Source: Paulownia fortunei
Lineage: Eukaryota > Streptophyta > Magnoliopsida > Lamiales > Paulowniaceae
DNA length: 64,000 bases
NCBI GenBank assembly: GCA_019321725.1
Contig: CM033108.1
Location: 9,442,060 to 9,506,059 of the forward strand
Reading direction: 5' to 3'
The position numbers and the translations under genes were made by a program. Each line of letters opens with the position of its first letter. The stretch's first letter is position 1. Below the pieces are notes generated by a model that worked only from the letters and a program-made list of their open reading frames with translations, was not told the DNA's origin and ran no database searches. This document shows, in pieces, positions 24,193 to 34,949 of this stretch.

Positions 24193-26048
24193 TGTTGGGT
24201 TCGCATAATCACGGGATTGCAAGCATAGCGAAAATTTAAATTTTTTCAATAATTGAAATAAAATCATACATCATATTTAAATATGCATGTTCTGGATTTG
24301 AAAACTTTTGATGGAGTAATTTTTCTTGAAGTAAGAAAATAGAACAAAAAAAATGAGAAGGAGAAGAGGAGAGGGGACCGAAAATTTTAGCTATCTTGCT
24401 TGTTGTTTTTGGATCCTACATTGTGTATTTATACACACAATGTAGTCTTGACCTAATCCCATTAAGTCTCCAACTCTAGCCCTAATTAGTCCCCTAATAC
24501 AATTAAGAGACCTTTTCATTTCTTATCTCTTATTTCCTTCACTTCAAGATAAATTATTTCCATCTTTATTAGGACTCTTTAATTCTAGCAATTAAAAAAT
24601 CCTAATGGGCCTCTAACCGTGTGGGCTTTGACTCTAATTAATTTATTAAAGTTCAATTAATTGATGTCAATCAATTAATTAAAAAGCCTAATATAATTAA
24701 TTGATCTAATCAATTAATTAGTTGGTTCCATCATAGGTCATCTAATCATATTAGGTTCAATTAAAATAAGTTTATTATTTTGATTGATTAAATTATTTTA
24801 ACGCCTTAAAATAATTTTAGGCAAGCTAATATAATTGATCTCCATCAATTAATTAATAGGTTCAAATAAATAATCATATTTTTTCTTTGAATGAATTAAT
24901 TTAACTATTTAAATTAATTATAACTCAAGTTGATTAATCTGCATTAATCAACTTAATCCAACACTTTGGATTACAAAAATAGATATAGAAGTGGATCATT
25001 TCCATTTGTGTGTGACTCGTTAGGTTTACAATTAAGCTAGCATTGGGCTTGCAACTTTTACAACTTATGAATAAATTTAATGTTCTAATTAATTAATCTA
25101 CTTGCAGTTAACCCTCTAATTCCAAGAACCTTACAAATCAATGGAAGCACCTAGCAGTGCATCTCGACTACCTAGTCTTAGGTGAATAGCAAGTGAACAT
25201 TTTATGTTATAAGTACCATGCAAATACGGTCCTTCCATCAACTAAACTCCTGATTAAGTCTAGGGTATGGATTCTTAGTCGAAACCCTATTTTAACTTAA
25301 TAACTATGATTCTATTTCAAGTCATATTGATCATTTGATGAATCACTAGAAAACCCTATGTCTAGTATTCATCTTACCTTGGTCAAAGTCTTCTGGATCA
25401 AGGACTATAAAAACATAGGAGATTCTCCTATTCTACCAGATAGGTGATAGATCCTTTATTGACTACTCATTGACGTTCATACATGAAGATCATACATCCA
25501 ACATAAGCCCCTTATGATTGTCATGCAATCAGGAGATATATCAAAGTATATGATATCATGCACAAGGTCACTATAGTGCCTCAAATTAAAGGACTAATTA
25601 ATGTACTATCGTAATTAAAAAATTCTCATTCGACAAAATAATGCTTTCTAATTGAGAATTTCTCAGTGGGCCGTTCAGTGTACTCATTCCATAATAAGCA
25701 CCTACACACATGCACTAGCGTCCCTATACTAATATCTATGGAATGAGACATTCTCCTTTTGAGTATGTATCATGTGTTCAAGTCTATCAGGCTTATCGAT
25801 GTCCCATCTCAATAAACCCCTGACTCGAAATATGGTTATGATCAAAGTCATAAAGGTATATTTCATGATCACTATGATATGTCTGACCATGCCCCATACC
25901 TAAAGATTATATAAGGACTTTATCTAATTGATAAAAGTAATTAAAGATAAAGAAAAATCTTTTATTTATTTAAATATTATAAATAAAACTATTTTTACAA
26001 GAGTATAAAAGTTTGCCGCTAATTGACTTGCCAGGTACTATTATAATA
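24193..26048 (-). repeat. Copia 5' LTR
   Basis: The 1856-bp LTR begins TGTTGGGTTCGC in plus-strand terms, adjacent to the PBS. It ends near 26048 by alignment with the other LTR. The flanking bases after it are TTTGG. Confidence 0.8.
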
Positions 26049-26611
26049 TTTGGGCTTTACTTAATGATCCAATTCCATTAAAAATATGGCTCTCAAATTT
26101 TAAAGGTTCGAGTACCAAATATTCATGGATCATATGTCCAATTCTATGATTCATTTGTCAAAGAGGCACAATTAGAATTCAAAAAGTCAATTAAGTGTCG
26201 CGACTTATTCATTCTAAGACATATCGTCCGTGAAAAAGTCTAAGGGGACATTTGTAGACAAATTTAATTTACGGCCAATTAAATTATGACACTTGTAAAA
26301 TAATATATTGAATATCAATTCTATATTTTCTATTTATATTTTGAGAATTTAATCAAATTTAATTCCTAAAGTAAATGGTAAATCAATTGATATTTTAGTA
26401 TATATTTTTGGCCACTCAAATATTGCTAAGTGTCAAATCTCAATTATTGGCAATCAAGATTGTATCTTGTAAATTATGAAAGTAAATACCAATGTTTGGT
26501 TAATTTAAATCACATCTTGTGATCAAAATAATAAATGTCAATCAAATCGTGAAGGACCAATCAAATCGCATCACTTCATCAAATAATTATGGCAAGAACT
26601 CCTATCCTACA

Positions 26612-26623
26612 AGTATAAATAGG
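26612..26623 (+). promoter_or_regulatory. Candidate TATA box
   Basis: TATAAATAGGGG sits about 360 bp into the candidate LTR and about 20 bp before a purine-rich leader, as expected for a U3/R boundary. Confidence 0.45.
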
Positions 26624-26840
26624 GGTCATCTCGAAGAAATTAAACACAAGTTGAGAAGAAGAAGAAGTCCAAATAAGTTGTGAAGAAGAAGTCCAAACAA
26701 GAAAGGTATTGGAAAAAATTCTCTCAACTTGAGACGATCAACTTTAAGAAGATTCACGGTGTTCAAAACGAAAGTCCAAGTGTTCTTCACGGAATCTACT
26801 CAAGTAATAACATTTTAATTTAAGATTAAGTTATTAAATC

Positions 26841-27060
26841 CTTGAATTAATATTATTGAAAATCCAATCTACGTTGGAGGAGATCAAAGGGTCAATTCCA
26901 TCAAGAAGTTATCAAATCTACCAAGTCAATGTTCTTAAAGTTGTAACGTTTAATTCGAAATCAAGGTGTCGAACCCTCAAATTAATGTTATTGAATGGTG
27001 AAATCAAATTTGGAGGAGATCAAATCAGTGATTCCACCTTCAAAAAATTTAAATCCAAAA
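26841..27060 (+). repeat. Degenerate direct repeat, period about 136 bp
   Basis: Two blocks of about 85-90 bp share the order ATTAAT(A/G)TTATTGAA, then GGAGGAGATCAAA (26876-26888 and 27012-27024), then ATTCCA. They look like an old internal tandem duplication inside the candidate LTR. Confidence 0.6.
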
Positions 27061-27194
27061 AATATTGTTCTTGAAGAGAAGAATTAGAGGAATTAGTTAG
27101 AGATTGTAACTATTTAATTCTTTTGATACATTTAAATTTAATTTGCACTATTTTTCTTGTTTGTTATTTTGCACACAATGAAATTTGTGTTACA

Positions 27195-27635
27195 TTAAGT
27201 CATGAATTTTGTTGCAATTTTTGCGCTTAAATTAGTATTGTTTCAGCCTGTTTAGGTGGCATCTGTGCCTTGGACTTAATATATAACACATTCATTTGTT
27301 GTGAGCGAAAATGATATTAGTGTGTGGGACTTATGGTTGGATTCATCATAGTTCTATGATTTTGAATCACGCTTTGTTGAATTCTAGCCTTAGATAAATG
27401 GGAAAAAAAGTGGAGTGTGTGTACAATGTGTGTACAAAATTTCCCCCGTGTCTTGAAAATTATCTACTAAACAATAAGTTTCAGAGAATTTTTAACTTAA
27501 TATGTATGCCTCTTTGATCTTGTTTCAGTTAAGATCTTGCCTCTGTCTTACAAATAATGTATGTTGGTATGCAATTTTTTTATATGATGGTTCTTACTAT
27601 GATATGGGATTTTGGGTTGAGACCCATCGACAATG
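27195..27635. other. Intergenic, nothing recognised
   Basis: The sequence is AT-rich. No coding frame, terminal repeats or known element were seen. Confidence 0.5.
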
Positions 27636-27639
27636 TATT

Positions 27640-28116
27640 CTTTAAGTACGAGGAGAACTGTTGTACGAGGAGCTAGATAGTATATTCAGTCAGACTCCTG
27701 CTGTTGAGGTCCTTGTTGATGCTGAGGGCACTGGTGGAGCCGACTCTTAGGAGAACCAGCTGCAAGTGGTATAGGGGCATCCGATTAGGGAAATTCAGCC
27801 ACTTATACCAAGGACATCATAGATATTGTGAGCTCGCAGGAGGCCAATGATGTTTCAACAAGTTCAGTGCCACAACCGCTAGATGTGCAGGAAGCTGCAT
27901 AGTTGCAGTGGGCCGCTCAATGCACGACACACCATTTTAGATGGTATATATGAGAGAACTGTCCAATGGCCCCCATACAACATAAGGAGGGTGGTCTCAG
28001 CAACCTTGACCTCTTTTCAGTCAATTAGTTATGTGTCACTTTTGCTACTACTTAGACTATATCATGGTGGACTTTATCTTGTTTTTGTTTTTCTTTCTTT
28101 TGAGCTATGTTTTTGA
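27640..28116 (+). pseudogene. GC-richer broken coding relic of unknown family
   Basis: The block stands out from its surroundings by base composition. In one frame it reads stretches such as YEELDSIFSQTPAVEVLVDA and LDGIYERTVQWPP, interrupted by TAG/TGA stops. It looks like an old coding sequence, but I do not recognise the family. Confidence 0.3.
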
Positions 28117-28129
28117 CATTATACGTAAG

Positions 28130-29070
28130 CTACGTATGCCGTACTTATAAATAGGTACATAGGTTATAATTGGACTGTGGTAGAATGAATTTATCAAAAT
28201 CTTTAGTAGGATTATTGTTAAGCAACTAAGCATGCGATGTGCGCTGAGCTGCCCAAAAGTATTAGGGTTCAACCTATCAATCCCAATTTTTCATATTCAT
28301 TATAGTGGTCTCATGGTTACCACAAATTTGGATCTAATTAGTATTCAAAGATTTCGTTTACATGATATTAAATAAAATCAATTTTAATTACCAATTAATT
28401 TTTTTTTAATTACTCTACTTATAAAATGCAAGCTATTTTTAAAATTATTTCCCTTACAATAAAAATTAATGACAAAATGCACATAAATACACATATAAAT
28501 AAGAAAACAAGCATTTATAAATAAAATATTTTATATTTTTAATAAAATTATTTGAAGATAGATATCTATGTATCTAATACATATACATATATATATATTT
28601 ATATCACGACAACTTACACAATCTTATAACATAAATATATATATATGATATACACAATATGTACTTAGTATGTTAATGTACATATAATGTATGTATACGT
28701 CAATGTATACATAAGCGGAGCAATGAAGTAACGACAAGTGTAATAAAAATTTTCTCAAAATTTTAACCAAATAATTGTTTTGAAATTTTTCCATAAAACA
28801 ATTATTGGCTCAACTATGTTATTATAAAAATATATATATCACATCAAGCATTATGGTTACATTTATGCTCCTAAAAATGGATTCATTTAAAAACATATTC
28901 AAAATTATTTTTCGTTTTCATAAACTTATATTTTCTTATTTTTTGTCACATAATTATTTATGAGGAAATGACTTGTCATTCAATTGCAGTCTGAGTGACT
29001 AGCCTTTTTCTTCTTCATTTTTTGGGGGCAAAAAAGTTGCTGGAATCATTAGTTTTCTTTATGATTTTTA
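28130..29070. other. AT-rich intergenic DNA
   Basis: There are runs of ATATAC/TATATA near 28575-28700 and long A/T tracts. No gene or element was recognised. Confidence 0.6.
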
Positions 29071-29072
29071 GT

Positions 29073-29459
29073 AAAGGTAAATGACACTTTAGCCCTCTAA
29101 ATTTAATCATTTTGGTACATTACCCCACAAAAATAAAATTTAATCACTTTACCCCCTCAAACTTAATCATTTGACACTTTACCCTCAAAGTAAATTTTAA
29201 AGCACTTCTTCAACTTAGATTTATTAAATTACTTTCTCCCTAGTGTCATTTTCAAATTAAATTTCATAATACTTTTCGTCAGCCACCACTGCATTTTTGT
29301 CCATCTTTCTATGCAAAAGTCAAGAAAATATTATGATAATATTTTCTATTATTGCTAATGGGGAAGACACGATAAATGTGGCATTTTTGACAATAGTATT
29401 ACGATTGATATTATTTACAGTACAATAACCACCATTTATCTTGTTTCAACTTTGATAGT

Positions 29460-29494
<35 letters not shown>

Positions 29495-29747
29495 CGATAT
29501 ATTCTTTTTTTTCACTTTTACATGGAAAGATGTAAAAAAAATGCGTTGTATTATAATTTGATATGAAATTGACTTTGAGGGCAAAGTGTGATATAAATAT
29601 AAATTATAGGGCAAAGTGGCTAAAATTTATTTTGGGCGTTAAAGTGCTAAAATGGTTAAATTTAAGGGGACAAAATGATTAAAAAATAGTTATTCAAAGT
29701 AATGTGCCAAAAATAATCAAATTTGGGGGGTGAAGTGCCATATCTTT
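29073..29747. mobile_element. Foldback (long inverted repeat) MITE-like element
   Basis: The left arm starts AAAGGTAAATGACACTTTA and the reverse complement of the right end starts AAAGATATGGCACTTCA. The arms stay alignable over about 245 bp, through repeated CACTTTACCC-type and AATTTAATCATTTT-type blocks and GCATTTTTGTCCATCTTTC. Near the centre GATAAATGTGG faces CCACCATTTATC. Nearly the whole 675 bp could fold into one imperfect hairpin. No protein is encoded, and no clear target duplication was seen. Confidence 0.7.
29463..29492. repeat. (AT)n microsatellite
   Basis: A pure alternating AT run of about 30 bp in the right half of the foldback element. Confidence 0.95.
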
Positions 29748-29883
29748 TAATAATATAAAGTATCGGTGTAATTATTTTAATTATAGATAGTTTTTGTAAT
29801 TACGAAAAATATTATTAAGTATCTAGGTTTTATCTCTAAACAAGAAATATATATATTTATTTTTAAAATACAACATAACAAAT

Positions 29884-30015
29884 AGGGATGACAATAGGGC
29901 TGGTTCAAATGCAGACCTATATTGAACCAGCCCCATCCGAGACGAGTCCAAATCTTATTAAACGAGTTTTGGAGAGAGTAATGGGTTTGATTTTTTGAAC
30001 CTGCAGCGGACATGC
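29884..30015. repeat. Possible dispersed-repeat remnant with short perfect hairpin
   Basis: It opens with AGGGATGACAATAGGGC, a wording common at the ends of dispersed plant repeats. A perfect 12-bp inverted repeat GGGCTGGTTCAA / TTGAACCAGCCC lies at 29897-29908 and 29922-29933. The family is not identified. Confidence 0.35.
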
Positions 30016-30045
30016 CCCATTATATATAATACATAAATATAACTT

Positions 30046-31025
30046 GATGTGGGAGATAACTGAAAGAAGAATATGAATATTATTTCACCCTTATTAATAA
30101 GCGAAAATTACAAAGATAAGAGACCCATTAAAGGAGTTTGAGTAGGTCCCCGACCCGAGTTTGATATAAATAGTGATCCAAATTCATAGCCACTTAAAGT
30201 GCCCATCTTATATGGTTGGGGATTAGCCACGTGTACTAAGTTGTGTTTATAAATAGTCTCACTCAATTCCAACAGAGAGGTGTCACATTTATTACTCTTA
30301 CCAAATTATATTCTTATATTTCCTCTTACTTTCTCCCTAATTCTGAGTTCTTACTTTAGAATCGAAGGGTTATAGTTGGAGGCCACCCTAGCAAGCCTGA
30401 TGATTCTTTAAGTTCTTGGAACATGAATAGGATCTTTATTTAGCCTTGATACCCTAGAGGATCTAATTATAGTTCTTTGAGATCTAGTCTCTGCTCCTTG
30501 TAATACCTTGCTTACATAGTATATGGGCTGGCACCTTGGAGTTTTAGAATCGATAGCGCCAGGATCTCTAACTCTACAGAGGAACACCCCTTCCCCCCAT
30601 CTTCACCAGAGATATTCTGAACCTCAACTGGAGGTAGGGTACATGGAAGGATGGTACAATTGAATAGGGTAGATCTTGAGTATCTAATGATGGAGTTAGG
30701 AAGTTAAGTTATATAAGAGCAAAGGGGGTTGGGACCTCAATTCCACCCCCTCCTTAATTTATTGTACCTCTAGAGCCCCCTATTTCGTGTAGGCATTATG
30801 ATAGGGGTCAAGAGGAGCTACGAGCATAGGCCAGCTCTGCTTCAGAGGAAGTGGGTAGTAGATCAATGGCTCATCGACCTTATATCTCGAATACTACCAG
30901 GAGGCCTCCATCATATATCCGGCCTGGGTATTTTGAAGACCAAGAGGCTAGGAACTCATGGGCAAGAGACCAGTAATTTCATGAGCTGAGGTTAATGAGA
31001 TTAATAGCCAAATAGAGCAACTACG
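30046..31025 (+). other. Leader and possible 5' LTR region of the Tat element
   Basis: This segment precedes Tat gag and contains a TATA-like TTTATAAATAG near 30248. A matching downstream LTR was not found, so the 5' LTR cannot be delimited. No coding region was recognised. Confidence 0.35.
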
Positions 31026-31029
31026 TAAT

Positions 31030-31960
31030 AAAATCGATAAGTTAAAAATGAAGGGAATGTCAACATTACATCAAAGATGGTCACCTTTTTTGATTGAGAT
31101 ATTAGCTAAGACAGATTCTCCTAGGTTCAAATTTCCTGATTTGACAAAATATGATGGAAATCAGGATCCTTAGGAACATTTAACTGCATATGAACATGTC
31201 ACGCAGTTGTGTGGGCAATCAAACACAGTAAATGCTAGGATCTTTATAACTACCCTTAAGAGAAAAGCTTAGGAATGGTTTATTGGGCTACCACCGGGAA
31301 CGGTGGGATTATACGAACAATTAACCCCTAAGGTTTTGAGCAAATTTGCTAGTAAAATAAAAACAAAAAGCTCGACCACACATTTATTCAACATTTGAGA
31401 GGCTAACGATGAGAATTTGCGAAACTTTATGCATAGGTTCAATAATGAGATGTCAGAAGTGCAGGATCTGCGTATAGATATGATGATCAGTATACTTATA
31501 CATAGTGTGAAGAATGGCCCTTTCACTTTTGCTCTGGCAAGAGATCCTTCTTGGGACGTGGAACAACTCATGGAAATGGCCCAAAGATATATTCGTGAGG
31601 AAGAAATAAACCTCATGAAAGATGCAAAGTGGCATTTTAACACTAAAAAAATAAAAGAGACAATAGAGAAAGTCCTTCACACTTTCGTTCTGAGAGAGAG
31701 CAAGATCGAGGCCCTCCGACTAAGTTCCACTACTATGCTCCTCTTAATGTTCCTCGTGCCTAAGCCTTAATGATGATGGAGAATTTAAGATCTCTCAAGT
31801 GGCCCAAGAAGATGATAGATACACCTAATAAACGATCTTTAGACAAGTATTGCCATTTTCATAAAGATAAAGGTCATGATACAGAGTAGACTTTTTTGTT
31901 GAAAGATGAAATTGAGAGGCTAATCAGAGAAGGTTATCTTCAAGATATTATAGCTCGATC
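31030..31960 (+). pseudogene. Tat-lineage gag, broken
   Basis: Conserved Tat gag blocks are readable: PRFKFPDLTKYDGNQDP (about 31120-31170), EWFIGLPPGT (about 31272-31302), then the open stretch 31417-31770 with RNFMHRFNNEMSEVQDL. A zinc-knuckle-like block follows (KYCHFHKDKGHDTE, about 31848-31890) with LLKDEIERLIREGYL. In-frame TAG stops fall after NQDP, KRKA, LFNI and HDTE. Confidence 0.82.
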
Positions 31961-32241
31961 TGATAGAACCATACTTTATCAAGGATAACAAAAAGGATGA
32001 GGAGGTCATAGGAGCAAATCTCACAGTAGGGGAAGAAAAGGTGATCGAGATTACCAAAATTAGGTGGTTAAGAAGAGCAGACCCAAAGAAGATCAGTTTG
32101 AGGATAATTTATCAAAGAGAGGGGTTATCTATACCATTTTGGAGGGACCTACAGTGGGGGACTCATATAATGCTCTAAAGAGATACGGTTGCAGTTTGAG
32201 GTCGTTAGAGGAACGCTCCCAAAAACATCAGATAGTGAATA

Positions 32242-32826
32242 TTGCAAATCATACTCCCATTATTTTTTTATTCTGATTTAGATCATATGATGGGATCGCA
32301 GAATGATCCATTGGTGATAACTATAGATATAGCAAATTTTGAAGTATGTAAGGTGTTAGTGGATAATGGGAGCTTGGTGGATATAATATTTCTATATATT
32401 TTATACAAGATAGAGTTAGATGTAACTTGTCTCTACCTGGTTCAGACACCCTTGTCAGGATTCAGAGGAACAGAGGTGATTTTTTTGGGAACTCTTGATC
32501 TCCCAGCATTCTTAGGAACTAATCCCTATAGGAAAACTATGGTGATAAAGTTTTTTGTGGTAGATGCACCTTCTGCATACAATGTTATATTGGGAAGACC
32601 TACCTTGAATCAATTCCAGGCTATGGTATCTACCTTTTACCTTAAAGTGAAATTTCCTACTAAGCATGGAGTGGGCGAAGTTCTCAGGGATCAATGTCAA
32701 GCTTGGAACTGTTATAACATATCTCTAAAGACTGAACTTGCAGGCCAAGATAAGGTGATGAAGAGGCTTCGAGGGGGTCGAAGATCTCAGATCACTTTAG
32801 AAATTGAGGTAGATAACAAGAAATAG
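32242..32826 (+). pseudogene. Tat-lineage aspartic protease region
   Basis: A 194-codon frame holds DPLVITIDIANFEVCKVLVD followed by NGS (the usual DTGS active site reads DNGS), PLSGFRGTEV, FFVVDAPSAYNVILGRPTLN and LKVKFPTKHGVGEV. This order is diagnostic of Tat-lineage protease. The first codons may belong to an upstream broken frame. Confidence 0.85.
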
Positions 32827-33049
32827 AAAACTGAGGAAACCATGATACAACCTAGTGAAGAACACAAAAAGGTTGAGTTGGTTCCGGGAGAGGCCGACAA
32901 GATTACTTAGATAGGGTTGCATTTAGATCCTCAGTTGGAGATCCAGCTTGTTGAGTTTTTGAAGTAAAATGTGGATGTTTTTTTTCTTGGAAACCATTAG
33001 ACTTCCAAGGTATTGATCCTGAAGTGATTGTGCATTAATTAAATGTAGA

Positions 33050-34300
33050 TATATAAGCCAGGCCTGTGAAATAGAAAAAAGGAATTTTTTAGTGCTGAAT
33101 AAAACGGAATCATAGTAGAAAAAGTGAATAAATTATTAGAAACAGGCTATGTGGTCGAGATCCAATTCACTGATTGGTTATCAAATGTAGTGTTGGTCTT
33201 GAAGATAGTGGGGAAGTGGAGGATGTGCATAGACTTCACTGATCTTAATAAATCCTATCCTAAAGACCTATATCCATTGTCGAGGATAGATTTGTTGGTT
33301 GATGCAATAATTGGATGTACTCTATTTAGCATGATGGATACTTTCCAAGGTTATCATCAAATATTCATAGTTGATGAGGATAGAGACAAGACTTTTTTTA
33401 TTACACCGAATGGGGTATACTGTTATAAAGTTATGCTCTTTGGGTTGAAAAATGCTGGGGCAACTTACCAAAGATTGGTAAATAGGATGCTCAGATCTAA
33501 TATAGGAAGAAATATGGAAGTTTATGTTGATGATATGTTGGTTAAGAGCCAATATGAAGTAGATTGTATAACATATTTTAAAGAGGCTTTTTAGATCATG
33601 AGGCAATATAAAATAAAGCTTAGCCCGAGTAAGTGTACTTTTGGAGCACATAGGGGCAAATTCTTGGGTTATAAGTTAAGTAAATGGGGAATTGAGGCCA
33701 ATCCATAGAAAATAGAGGTTGTGTTAGCAATGACCTTCCATATCTCTGTGAAAGAGGTCCAATAGCTCATAGGGAGGATTGTATCTTTGAACAGATTTAT
33801 CTCTAAGTCTGCTAATAAGAGTTTGCCTTTCTTTCATGTTTTGAAATAGGTCAAGGATTTTAAATGGACATCTGAATATGAAGAGGCCTTCCAATAACTC
33901 AAACAGTACTTGTTATCCCCACCACTATTAGCAAAACCACAAGAATCTAAATCTTTGTATTAGTATTTTAGATTATTGGATAGTGCAGTTAGTTTGGTTC
34001 TGGTTTGAAATGAAGGAAACACTCAGCAGCCCATATATTATGTAAGCAAGGTATTACAAGGAGCAGAGACTAGATATTCAAAGGTAAAAAATATGGCTTT
34101 AGCTCTTGTGGTTACAGCTAACAAGTTGTGACTAAACTTTCAGTCCCATCCAATTATGGTGCTCAGTTCCCAGCCGCTGAAACAAATTATGTCCCACCCC
34201 GAGACTTCGGGACGCTTGGTGAAATGGCTCATAGAGTTAGGGGAGTTTGATATTAATTATTGAACTCAGACTGCCATCAAGGCTCAAGTTCTTGTGGATT
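33050..34300 (+). pseudogene. Tat-lineage reverse transcriptase and RNase H, broken
   Basis: The open stretch 33124-33594 carries WRMCIDFTDLNKSYPKD, LFSMMDTFQGYHQI, FGLKNAGATYQRLVN and the catalytic YVDDMLVKS (about 33520-33547). After the TAG at 33592-33594 the connection and RNase H region continue with many stops, reading KCTFGAHRGKFLGY, LIGRIVSLNRFIS and QPIYYVSKVLQGAETRYSK. The stops fall where the family expects Gln or Arg codons. Confidence 0.87.
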
Positions 34301-34339
34301 TCGTAGTTGAAATGACCACGCAGACAAATCCAGTTATCA

Positions 34340-34760
34340 TTATCAATACATGGATGTTGCATGTAGATTGATATGTTACCCAACATAAGGGAGGAGTTTG
34401 TATATTGTTACAAGACCCTGGAGAACGGAGTTTGAGTTAGCGAAAAAACTTGAGTTTGAGGTCACTAATAATGAGGTTAAGTATGAAGCACTGATTGCAG
34501 ACTTAGAGAGTGTAATCCAGTTATAGGTACAATCTTTAAATGTTTATACTGATTTGTAGTTGGTAGCAATGCTGGTTACAGGAATGTATAAAATTAAGGG
34601 AAGAACTTTAGCTCAATACCTGAAAAAGGTTAAAGAATTGATGAGGCAGTTCCATACTTGTCAAATTCACCAGATCCCAAAAGAAGAGAACATCCGAGCA
34701 GATGTTCTTTCCAAAATCACTAATATGCTTGCAGGATTAGAGAGTCATAAAGTGGCCTTA
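34340..34760 (+). pseudogene. Second (archaeal-type) RNase H domain of Tat pol, broken
   Basis: The sequence reads EFEVTNNEVKYEALIADLES (about 34452-34512), LNVYTDL and then, in the open stretch 34560-34871, MVAMLVTGMYKIKGRTLAQYL and IPKEENIRADVLSK. An additional RNase H before integrase is characteristic of the Tat lineage. Confidence 0.75.
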
Positions 34761-34949
34761 CTGGTCTCAAATCAACTAGCTGTTAGACCTAAAAAAGGTC
34801 CACCCTTGTCGAGATCTGAGAAAGATCTAATTGAAGAGGATCCTTTAAAAAATGAGACATCCTATAAATAAGACACTCCTGGGAAAAGTGGTTCAGCAAA
34901 TTTTCCTAAAAAAAAAGAAAAAGTTTCTGATAAAGAATATGAATACAAA

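Larger units (their letters stand above)
17064..26048 (-). mobile_element. Ty1/copia retrotransposon, minus strand, both LTRs present
   Basis: The 5' LTR is at right (24193-26048) and the 3' LTR at left (about 17064-18839), with 5.35 kb of internal sequence. Gene order on the minus strand is gag (about 22.5-21.7 kb), integrase (about 21.1-20.7 kb), RT (20.6-19.7 kb) and RNase H (19.6-18.9 kb). Integrase before RT defines Ty1/copia. The PBS and polypurine tract are both visible. The coding region is full of stops. The sublineage is not assigned. A target duplication could not be confirmed because the far end of the left LTR is not recognisable. Confidence 0.88.
26253..27194 (+). repeat. Candidate old LTR with polypurine tract and TATA box
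   Basis: AAAGTCTAAGGGGACATT at 26235-26252 looks like a gypsy polypurine tract and is followed by TGTAGACAAA. A TATAAATAGGGG box lies at about 26612-26623, followed by a GAAGAAGAAG-rich leader. TACA at 27191-27194 could be the other end (TGTA/TACA). No partner LTR or coding region was found, so this may be a solo LTR or part of a decayed element. Confidence 0.4.

Noticed and set aside
26600..27200. Endogenous pararetrovirus promoter or leader
   Set aside because: There is a TATA box and GAAGAAG-rich leader, but no movement protein, coat protein or RT frame nearby; an old LTR is the simpler reading.
28560..28700. Repeated ATATAC/TATATA motifs as a possible origin, scaffold attachment site or CRISPR-like array
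   Set aside because: Irregular low-complexity AT sequence without constant repeats or spacers.
30798..30989. 63-codon plus-strand frame upstream of Tat gag
   Set aside because: No resemblance to a retroelement or host protein; probably leader or decayed gag sequence.
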